DNA of 64,000 nt from Eretmocerus hayati. Taxonomy: Eukaryota > Arthropoda > Insecta > Hymenoptera > Aphelinidae. Below the pieces are notes generated by a model. It had not been told where the DNA came from. It was given only the letters and a program-made list of their open reading frames with translations, and searched no databases. Where the stretch lies: the NCBI GenBank assembly GCA_029851415.1, contig CM056743.1, positions 78,262,186 to 78,326,185 on the forward strand, written 5' to 3'. The position numbers were made by a program, and so were the translations under genes. Below, piece by piece: positions 11,901 through 19,322 of this stretch. Position 1 is the stretch's first letter. Each line of letters opens with the position of its first letter.

Positions 11901-12326
11901 AGCTTGGGAAGATATCATTATTTGAAGAGTCCTTAAAAGACTTCCTGTTAACACTATCCTCCCAGAGGATTGATGTGGAGAAGAGGCATTATTTTGATCT
12001 GTAATGGGAAGGGCTCTTCTTTAATTTAGTATTTATACATGTGACCTCAGTCACCCAATTGGTGATCTATAGCTGTGATATTAGTGCGAGCCCTTACCCC
12101 TCTCTTCATACTTCTAAGTATGCACCCTGACTAGTCACGAATTGTGATAATTATTGTCCTTGACCAAACCAGTAATTGACTGGAATTATCATTATTATCT
12201 TGTTGTACATATATTATATTCATTCTTATACGTGTTATTACATTTTAACGGGCATACGTAGGTGTATGCAATTGTATTTTTTGTCTTCGGACGAATAAAG
12301 GACATCTATCTATCTATCTATCTATC
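8935..12326 (+). mobile_element. CR1/Jockey-like non-LTR retrotransposon, 5'-truncated, (TATC)n tail
   Basis: The block interrupts the PLE terminal repeat exactly in its CT-rich tract: the repeat stops at about 8930 and resumes at about 12327. It carries an open ORF2, an AATAAA-like signal at 12293 and a TATC microsatellite tail at about 12304-12326, a simple-repeat 3' end as in CR1-type elements. Only about 180 bases lie before ORF2, so ORF1 has been lost by 5' truncation. Confidence 0.85.
9119..12004 (+). CDS. Non-LTR retrotransposon ORF2: APE endonuclease and reverse transcriptase
   Basis: About 961 codons are open. The endonuclease (residues about 1-230) shows INLNSL, FGVAESKLDE, GGGVALYVRN, MGDLNADLL and WIDHIYV. 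RT follows with DFRPIALL, TGFRQHHSTQTALLKLTDD, LLFDFSKAFDTI, GVPQGSVLGPLLFSLYVNDL and FYADDLQIYL, so all catalytic aspartates are present. The C-terminal part resembles the CR1/L2/Kiri group. It should nick target DNA and prime cDNA synthesis from the nick. No in-frame ATG precedes the endonuclease (a TGA lies near 9072 and the first internal Met is at about residue 120), so translation probably relied on the missing ORF1. It has no internal stop and looks young. Confidence 0.85.
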   Translation: MKAGFINLNSLTDEIEHLRLLVANDPSHHLFGVAESKLDEFVDDNLVQIPGFSLLRQDRNREGGGVALYVRNDFKVEKLISSNTFGPGKPGVPEILFCSIQQGNSPPILVVVISRPPKIAMQKDDGLFSSLRQLCGDYSHKIIMGDLNADLLDTAHPDTKTLTALTEELALQIVQHGPTHQHTPNTSHTWIDHIYVDDNDIITDFQNRLLPSFGRHSVIDVTINVFTPTPPRNSFTYRDFRNITPEILNDRLLRGDWTALENAETSLEDAIRCLNENLQSVIDELAPEKTINPRKNDAPWIGPELRVLMNKRDATRRRWERIQRNQRKCPELQNEYFRLSEEVDLRIEQEHNSSIQTHLSDALDQKKNIWKEMRNLGLLPKSKEEELHGFTPDELNAHFAGVSVPPHENINEAMDDIDSAPEEGFEFKPTNFSDVVLAIKHFSSQARGADGIPQSVIAKALPAIGDLIVHIFNSSFAHGIFSEAWKQAQLIALKKTAAPSTVSDFRPIALLCFLSKVLEEIAHDQITEYLKTEKILDRFQTGFRQHHSTQTALLKLTDDIRVGIDRKKITLLLLFDFSKAFDTISPSKLLRKLRHLGFSRSALLWIKSYLQGRTQQITSKVGKSDWLETNLGVPQGSVLGPLLFSLYVNDLAGLLDGKSVHHLFYADDLQIYLQIEKNKIREGIARLGEIGRLVAEWARSSGLCLNAGETKAIYLSSERNIKDLKRMDLPGVEIQEGKFIPFSDTVVSLGVTLDSELTWKPHIDQVTKEVNRALYGLRFFRACITRPLRIRLVESLVQPHLDYCAVVYLDATDEQRQRVQRLSNSCVRYIFDLRRDEHIAPFRERLGWLRTDSRRMYFAALLMHKIMHLGEPGYLAAMFTRYQSERPARGDLEEQVLKVPNMRLEYGRRSFQVQCAHLWNFLPPGFRQLGKISLFEESLKDFLLTLSSQRIDVEKRHYFDL

Positions 12327-12575
12327 TCTTTCTCTCCTCATCCCGTTTCCATATACACACATTAGCATGAACTGATCAGTATCGATATACCAAATATCGA
12401 CGTAAGACGTGAATCACAATTTCTGTGTTTCTACGTTTTTAATCATAGTGTAAAAATGTGATAATCGTTCTAAAAAACAAAAAGCTTTAGGTATGTGAAT
12501 TGTTGTTTGCAACTGCATTGTGAATCGTGCTACTATTTGTCCATAATATATACCACATGCGTTGAAATTTTGTTA

Positions 12576-12616
12576 CAGCCTGAAGAGGTTTGCGAAATAT
12601 GCAGACGAAACGTTGC
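12576..12616 (+). ncRNA. Hammerhead ribozyme-like motif, PLE family 1, copy 3
   Basis: CTGAAGA at 12580-12586, a GTTTGC/GCAGAC helix II and GAAA at 12607-12610 followed by CGTTGC. Same layout as the other family-1 copies. Confidence 0.55.
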
Positions 12617-12806
12617 AATATATTTATATGTGCAAGAATTCTGTGTTTTATCATCCTCACAGACCTTAGTCCTCCACGATCGATTTCAAGATTTTCAACT
12701 CATCAATTTGGAATAACTGAGGACGATTCAAAGTTCATTACTTCTATTCTACACCAAGGCTTCGATCAAGATAAGACTACAACCAACATCCATAAAATGA
12801 GTTTTT

Positions 12807-13012
12807 TCGATACACTGTGCGTAAAAGTGCACTTTGCGCACACTTTGTCGACTTTTACTCACAGTTTATCGAAAAGTATAGTTAGATACACGGGCGTAAA
12901 ACCTATTATTCGCATCCTCGTAATGATTCCGACCCTCGCCCGCGGCTCGGGCCGGAAACCCATCACTCGGACGCGAATAAAACGTTTTACGCCCTTGTAT
13001 CGAAATGTACTA
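12807..13012. mobile_element. Two adjacent hairpin elements (MITE-like) in the PLE leader
   Basis: The other PLE copies read GAGTTTTTTTAACACATACG, whereas this copy has about 205 extra bases after the T run. The insert folds as two hairpins: 12807-12872, with TCGATACACTGTGCGTAAAA against its near complement, and 12885-13003, with GATACACGGGCGTAAAAC against its near complement. All four arms are related (GATACA-N-GGCGTAAAA), so this looks like two copies of one small inverted-repeat element. A short T run flanks both sides and may be the target duplication. Confidence 0.7.
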
Positions 13013-13057
13013 TTTTAACACATACGTGAGAACTATGGCCATCAAGTAGTATCCACG

Positions 13058-13621
13058 ATGAAGAAATATATCCAAACAAACATTCGCACCGCAGAAATAG
13101 TATCGAGACGTCGCTTTCTACTGAAATGCAGAAGTAACGATGTGGTGCCAAAACATCTGATGTGTATACAACATCGCATCAACCAGGTGACATTCTATAG
13201 TGATTCTAGCAAACATTCAGAAGAAGCTCTTTCTCAGTCTGTTTCCAAGAAACTCTTGAATAATGAAATACGAGATATTCATTCTCATCTCAGATTTCTT
13301 GATGAAAAACTGGATTCCTTCAAGTCTTGTCTTTATGAATCAAATGTAGACCGAGATGTTTTATGTGAATTCATCGAACTCAATCAAAGAAGATTTGGGT
13401 ATACGCAGTCAAAATTTAATCATGTTCATAAGAAGAAATTCACTTCATTGTTACCTCCTAAATATCAACCTATTATAAACAAAAAAAGTTGGATTCGAAA
13501 TATTAGTGATGTAGAGATACCCGATAATGTCATTGATGTAGTATCCCTCGGTCAGAATTATAGTTTTGAGTCTACTTTTGGAACCGAAGATATTATGAGT
13601 ACTGTAAAAAATGTAGAAACC
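13058..13621 (+). pseudogene. N-terminal fragment of a third PLE family-1 ORF
   Basis: About 190 codons match the start of the forward copy (MKKYIQTNIRTAEIVSRRRF onward) with few changes. The match stops at the NVET position, where a new terminal repeat begins directly (13622). The fragment lacks the entire RT and endonuclease. It is a truncated tandem copy, not a separate gene. Confidence 0.85.
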
Positions 13622-13994
13622 TTTCTCTCCTCATCCCGTTTCCATATACACACATTAGCATGAACTGATCAGTATCAATACACCAAATATCGACGTAAGA
13701 CGTGAATCACAGTTTCTGTGTTTCTACGTTTTTAATCATAGTGTAAAAATGTGATAATCGTTCTAAAAAACAAAAAGCTTTAGGTATGTGAATTGTTGTT
13801 TGCAACTGCATTGTGAACCGTGCTACTATTTGTCCATAATCTATACCACATGCGTTGAAATATTGTTACAGCCTGAAGAGGTTTGCAAAATATGGAGACG
13901 AAACGTTGCAATATATTTATATGTGCAAGAATTCTGTGTTTTATCATCCTCACAGACCTTAGTCCTCCACAATCGATTTCAAGATTTTCAACTC
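13622..13994 (+). repeat. PLE family-1 terminal repeat, fourth copy, right end of the array
   Basis: It starts with TTTCTCTCCTCATCCCGTTT, matches the other repeats through the ribozyme-like core, and stops in AAGATTTTCAACTC directly against the right target site. Confidence 0.8.
13869..13909 (+). ncRNA. Hammerhead ribozyme-like motif, PLE family 1, copy 4 (damaged helix II)
   Basis: CTGAAGA at 13873-13879 and GAAA at 13900-13903 are intact, but the distal half of helix II reads GGAGAC instead of GCAGAC, which breaks one pair. Confidence 0.45.
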
Positions 13995-14007
13995 TTCAAT
14001 TCGATGT
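13995..14007. repeat. Right 13-bp target-site duplication of the composite PLE
   Basis: TTCAATTCGATGT, identical to 3061-3073. Confidence 0.85.
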
Positions 14008-15574
14008 GTTCAGGCCGGAGCTATTAGCAGTTTTGTAAATGAACCAAAGCTAGACCCCGATGGGGCAACTTTGGTACACTTACAAGATATCCAATTCTAC
14101 CCTCGACCATGCAATTTAATCATTTTAAATCGGTCAGAAGTCTTGTTCTAAGCTGTTCACAACATTTTAAAACCTCATAGACCACCACTCGACTCAAGAT
14201 GACATGAAAAGAAGCTGTCATAAGGAGGTGTACCTCATGATTTTTACCTAGGGCAGGGTAACATGGTACACTTCTTCGTGGTTTTTTTTCTCTGTTTTTC
14301 ATTCACCGAAATTCAAAATGCTGTGAGTACCTCAATGTAACGATGGTTCCTTCAATATGGTGCTAAATCTGGTCAGAATGGACCGTTATACACCCGTAGT
14401 CCGTCCCAGAACAGTTGTTGCCAGGTGCACTTACTGGACTACTGGTGTATCGCTGCTGAATCAGACATTCTGAAAAAAGCTCCAATAAACGAGTACAATC
14501 ATCCACGCGGGATTTGCGGTGGCTCAGCACATTATTCATACGTGCTACAAAGAGGGAGAATAAGTTTCAGAGCGATAAAATCATTTACCTCGCCGAATGT
14601 AGCTCTGAGAGTCATTTTTCAGGGGTGTACCAAGACGGTATAGAATTCTTAAAACTTGTTGGTTTGAGTCGAAACGGCACATCCCATGTATGGATACATC
14701 TTCAGCTATCACCAAAAGTTGATCTTCATCAAGAATGCAAACGGGAAATTCGTGTGTGACCAACAGAGTAATTGATTTATACTGGTGTCAACCGCTAATT
14801 CTGAGAAATCCCCCAGTGAATGTATACCTCCTGTACGGAATTACGTGGAAAGTCTAACAACTTTCAATTTGGTACTAAATGATTGTTCCGGCACGAGCCT
14901 CGAAGCTGAATATGTGAGCCGTATGAGAGATTCGCGGAACAGCTCCTTGAAATCGGGGATTCCTGTTATCTCCATGGGATAACAAAAATCCCCGATTGTA
15001 GAGCTGTATGAAGCTCGATAAGCCCTTCACGACCACTTTAGGAGCCGCATACCTTGATCCTTAACATCGAGATATTCGGAAACAAGTTCTGAAGATACAA
15101 AGGACAAGCATATTAGTCAGTGCATCACGATTTCGATGGATCTCGGCAAAAGTGCAAACACAAAGTGACTCTCACTGTGTATACAGAGAAATTATTTCGT
15201 TCTGTATGCGAATTTAACGCTTGACATATTCGATGCATGTATGATGATCCACCCAAAATGAGCGTGAAATGATTGCAAATGAAGATCTACAGGATCCATG
15301 ATACATTCAAAGTTGTTTCTGCTCCTCCAAAACTGAATTCGATCTATCCAATTCCACTGAATTCTAATCTTGGTATATGTATTCTGTAAGGTAGGGACTT
15401 TCTGCGTCGATTAAGTAATAAGTATATCTCAACGAACTTAGAATTCTTTCAACTCTCTTGACGCTATTTCAAACAATGTCTCGACATGTGTCATACTTAT
15501 CGAAATCCAGATCTATTCCTTGGTTTTGGATTTTGTAATGTAGATGTATGTGCATTCAAACTATGTTTCGAGTG
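14008..15574. other. Non-coding stretch
   Basis: Only short unsupported open frames occur. No domain, RNA or clear repeat was found. Confidence 0.5.
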
Positions 15575-15697
15575 ATTAAGAAATGTGACTCTATCGTTAT
15601 TCGAGCTCATCATCGGGCTATGCCAATGGATACACCAAGGCTTGAATTAAATATCAAGCACATGGACCTTCACGGTACCACTTTTTTCTATGGTCTC
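15575..15697. repeat. 123-bp direct repeat, copy 1
   Basis: It matches 15950-16072 with one substitution seen (CACTTTTTT versus CACTCTTTT). The two copies flank a 252-base segment that contains a tRNA-like sequence. Confidence 0.9.
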
Positions 15698-15743
15698 CAG
15701 ATGAAGGATTTTTTTCGAAAAGCGACAAAGAGAGGAAAAAATT

Positions 15744-15818
15744 CTCCCCCAGGCGAGATTTGAACTCGCGATCTCCAGTTCTCCGGACCAGCGCCTTAAC
15801 TACTAGACTACCGGGGCG
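15744..15818 (-). tRNA. tRNA-like sequence (pseudo-tRNA or SINE head)
   Basis: On the minus strand it folds as a cloverleaf. The acceptor has six pairs (CCCCGG/CTGGGG with one G-T), the D stem is GTCT/AGGC with an A-box-like TAGTCTAGTAG, and a weak five-pair anticodon stem closes the loop CCGGAGA. A perfect T stem GCGAG/CTCGC holds TTCAAAT. Position 33 is C rather than U and the first acceptor pair is a mismatch, so the anticodon (nominally GGA) cannot be trusted, and a serine tRNA would need a long variable arm. A tRNA-derived SINE head or pseudogene is more likely than a working tRNA. Confidence 0.6.
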
Positions 15819-15949
15819 ATTGCGAATTCACACGCTTAGGGAAGTCTTCTCTCTGTCTCTATGTCGCTTTCCAAATGAGGGGGGCCAGTTGTGAAACCAT
15901 GGCCAATTTGAATTAGAATATTTGAATCTATCGCTCAATAGAAATTTCA

Positions 15950-16072
15950 ATTAAGAAATGTGACTCTATCGTTATTCGAGCTCATCATCGGGCTATGCCA
16001 ATGGATACACCAAGGCTTGAATTAAATATCAAGCACATGGACCTTCACGGTACCACTCTTTTCTATGGTCTC
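15950..16072. repeat. 123-bp direct repeat, copy 2
   Basis: Second copy of 15575-15697. It runs straight into a short hairpin (CTATGGTCTC / GAGACCATAG, about 16064-16088), suggesting local inversion. Confidence 0.9.
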
Positions 16073-16089
16073 ATCTGGAGACCATAGAA

Positions 16090-16395
16090 GAAAGAAATCT
16101 ACTGCACCTCCAGTACCGTACATTCAGTCATCAATATCATTCATCGACCTTTAGGATCGATCGAGAGATGTCACTACTTTCTGTCAATAGATCCTCAGTT
16201 CTCAAACACGCTTATGTAATGAAAGATGAGAAATGTTTTCACTTTGATTATTCCTCATAGAACAACGATCAGTAATTACTTAGGATGACAAATCCACAAC
16301 AATATTCGACAAATACAAGAAATGATAACAGGTATCACTCTTCTACGTTACAGAGCATATTATGGGATATAAGAACTGACTACTATGAAACCTGT
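16090..16395 (-). repeat. Dispersed repeat, copy 2 (inverse of 2165-2480)
   Basis: Its reverse complement aligns over about 300 bases with 2165-2480. See that entry for the shared anchors. Confidence 0.6.
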
Positions 16396-17352
16396 CTCTA
16401 TGAGCACCTCTAAAATACGGGCACCTGCCGATTATGGGCGCTTTCTCGTGGAACCAGATCTTCTTACATTGCCTCTAACGTTATTCTTGTTCAATAATTT
16501 GAGCACCTTCATCATCTGGGCACCTGCCCAATATGGGCGGGTCTCGAGATCCCGAACGTATAGTATCGTGTGTTGAATGGACCTGTGTGATGTGGGCACC
16601 CATTCCAGATGATGATTGTTTGTTTACATACCAAGATTGACGGTCATCGAGTTTCGGGTACTATAAAGATGAGACAGAGGTGATACTCTATACCATCAGA
16701 TTGCTCGCATTTCATTTTCATTTGCATTTCATATTGGTGCGATATTTCTGTCTAGAATACGACAGTTCTGAAGTGAGATAGAAATAAACGTGACTCACGA
16801 AAAAAATTCAGTTTTCCTCATCCCACATTGGCGGATCGAGCTCCATGTTGATAAAACCAATTGTGATCGGATACCCTGACCTTACGAAGCTGCAAAAAGC
16901 CCAAGGCATTCGTTGAAATTATCATTTTTGCCGAATAATTGCTCAGGAAATTCTGGAGAATCGGCAAAAAACTACTTTTCATTCGACCCATTAACGTGAT
17001 TTTGGCGATGCCACTTACTCTATATGAGTTTCAATCGTGGATTTGTAACTTCCAATACTACACAAATATGTGAGCAAAAGGTCCCAGGTGTGCGTTGAGC
17101 GATTTTCATTTTTGGTTTTTCATCGATTTTCAGCAAAGTGCAAAAGTTCCAGAGAAACGCTCATATCCGTGTTGTTTGCTAATGTTGATACAATTCCATC
17201 AGCTCATTTTCAATCGTTCAAAACCATCAAATTATTGAGTCTGTCCTCATGAGCTGAAATCATAACAATTTCGACTGAAAGAGCCCACTCTTGAAGCATA
17301 TTATTCAAATTTTTTTCCATAATTCGGGCACCTGTCTATTCGCTATGGTCAC
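16396..17352. other. Non-coding, with repeated GGGCACC(TGCC) motifs
   Basis: GGGCACCTG-type motifs occur near 16419, 16518 and 17322, with a related GGGCACCC near 16597. Two of them continue as a TGGGCG-containing near palindrome. I see no gene. Confidence 0.45.
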
Positions 17353-17812
17353 AAATGTGCTGTATAAAAGAGAGTAGGCTGCAGCGCCACCAATGACAGA
17401 AAATAATATGACGCTGTGGTGGGATTAGTGGGTTGCGTGGCCGCTGCAGGGGGAGAGCGGTGAGGCCGAGATAACACGGGCATGGAAACGCTGAATGTCT
17501 GTGTGAGGCCCACCACGGCGTCATGCGCGAGCTAGCCACCAGATGTCTCGCGCAAGCAATTAGTGTAGAGTATGGCTTCTCCGTTCCCCTCACTCCATGG
17601 CCCTCTCCCCTCACGTGCATTCTCCCCGCATTCCCCGGCATGTGCCAGCTCGCTGCGTCGAGCATCAGATCTTCTTGGCCCTCGGCTATGTACACATATA
17701 TATTTGAATACATAGCTTTACTTCGAACTATGGTGTACATAACTTTACTTTACACCCAAAGCACTAGTCACACGTGATATAATTAATAATTGTGGAGCCT
17801 CTAGAGTCCACA
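17353..17812 (+). repeat. Probable 5' LTR of gypsy A (left edge uncertain)
   Basis: The block ends in TCCACA just before a primer-binding-like site and contains a TATATATTTGAATA promoter-like stretch near 17697. The left edge is not defined, because no second LTR was found for comparison. Confidence 0.4.
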
Positions 17813-17815
17813 ACC

Positions 17816-17831
17816 TGGTGACCCCGACGCG
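17816..17831 (+). promoter_or_regulatory. Primer-binding-like site of gypsy A
   Basis: TGGTGACCCCGACGCG starts with TGG three bases after the putative LTR end. Its complement ends in CCA and resembles the 3' end of an arginine tRNA as I remember it, but the assignment is tentative. Confidence 0.5.
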
Positions 17832-17894
17832 ATAACGTTGGTCATGTGTGAATAAGTGAGTGTAGAAATATTTTTCGTGATGATAAAACAAAAA

Positions 17895-19322
17895 ATGAGT
17901 AAATCCAAAAGACTCACTCGCCAGACTGCAAAACAGCTAGGAATACGAATTCTGGCAAACCCAGAAGAGGCAGCTGCACGAACCCAAATGCAGTCAAGGA
18001 TTCAGCAACAGGTGCTGGATGCAGATGCAACTCGTATTCAATTCGAGCAGCAAATGCAACAGCAACATAAGGAACTTGAGCAACAATTGCAGCAGCAACG
18101 GAAAGAACATGAACACATGAGTTTAATCGACCTTGACTTAGATCAAGGAGCTTCATCGTCAACTCCTGCTGATAAAGGGGTGAGTCCGTCGGTAAACAAT
18201 AGTGCAGTGAATTCGCACGTGGTTGAAGTAGAATCACAGTTAAAAGCTACAGCAAAATCATTTGAGCCTTCGACAACAATTGGAGCGTCACATAATAATA
18301 TGGAGCAGTCAGTGAAAAACATTTTTCAAAATCCAGATCAACTGTACAGGATGTTTCTGGAATTCCTGAAAATTCAAGGGCAACAACTCCAAGATTGTTC
18401 GCCCGGCTCTGAAAAGATGGCTGTTGCTTGCCAGACCATGCGTGGAGGCGATCTGCCTACTCAACCTAACCCTTTCGTCCCACAAAGAGATATACTAGCG
18501 TGCAGCACATTGCACGAGGTGAACTATACACCGACAGCGAGCCTGCCGAGTCCCACGTTGCAGCAGACGACGCCAGAGCAGCGTGCGTACTCTCACAGCG
18601 AGAGCGCGGTGGATTGTGCAGTGCCAAAGATGCGACCGTCAGCTGCTGCCCCCCAAGCGACTCTCTCCGCAACAGCAGCAGCTGCACACCAGTCACATGG
18701 TGGGGATTGCTGAAACACAGCCCGGGTATACTGTCGCTCCTCATCCGGCACATCAACCGCAGTACGTTCCATATTACGGCGCTTACATGCCGTATGGGGA
18801 TGTGCCGTATTGGCCGATGACTAACGTTTCCAGCCGAGTACAACCATTTCAGCAGAGAGAAAAAAAATTTTTCATGCCAAAGCTATGGGCGGACAAGCCG
18901 TTTGCTGCTCCAGAGGATCAGCTCTCTGAGGATCATGTACAAACCGATTCGGAAAAATTTACCCTGCTATTACACTATCTTGAGGGACAATTTATCACTC
19001 AAAAATCGGTGATTTGATTGCAGTAACTCCCTCAGGCAGCAAATATGTAACGATGAAAAAGGCGGTGCTGAAGGAACTCAAAGGCACGGTCAGCCAAGCT
19101 TATCGCAAACTCATCCAAACGAGAATTGCTCCAAATCAAAAACCCTCTCAATTTTTAGAACAGATGGGATCTGCCAATACGGACCCGAGTCCGCAGTTCA
19201 TAAGAAATTTATGGTGCTCTCATCTTCCAGCACATGTACAATTGGCATTAGCCAGCATGCAGAATGCCTCTGACGGAGAGGCAACACAAGCTGCAGATAA
19301 TGCGGCAGAAGTGAGACCATAG
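17895..19322 (+). pseudogene. gag remnant of gypsy A
   Basis: From ATG at 17895 (MSKSKRLTRQ) a Gln-rich, probably coiled-coil N-terminal part (EQQMQQQHKELEQQLQQQ) leads into a low-complexity region. A frame change near 18600-18720 follows, then capsid-like sequence (FFMPKLWADKP, KFTLLLHYLEG), a further break at 19014 and RTRIAPNQKPSQFLEQM up to a stop at 19322. These match the gag layout of insect gypsy elements, which build the particle. At least two frameshifts prevent expression as one protein. Confidence 0.7.

Larger units (their letters stand above)
12327..13057 (+). repeat. PLE family-1 terminal repeat and leader, third copy
   Basis: It resumes directly after the CR1-like tail with CTCTTTCTCTCCTCATCCCG and matches the forward repeat at 5803-6419. 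It is interrupted at 12807-13012 by small hairpin elements absent from the other copies. Confidence 0.8.
3074..13994. mobile_element. Composite Penelope-like element array (family 1) with nested insertions
   Basis: This is a 10.9-kb block made of family-1 PLE pieces: an inverted, 5'-truncated copy (3074-about 5790), a nearly complete forward copy (5803-about 8930), the terminal repeat and N-terminal part of a third forward copy (12327-13621) and a further terminal repeat (13622-13994). It is bounded by identical 13-bp target sites. A CR1-like retrotransposon sits in the CT-rich part of the third terminal repeat, and two small hairpin elements sit in its leader. Head-to-tail and head-to-head partial copies are the usual structure of Penelope insertions. 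Confidence 0.85.

Noticed and set aside
15744..15818. Functional serine tRNA (GGA anticodon)
   Set aside because: U33 is missing, the anticodon stem is weak, the first acceptor pair is a mismatch and the long variable arm of serine tRNAs is absent.
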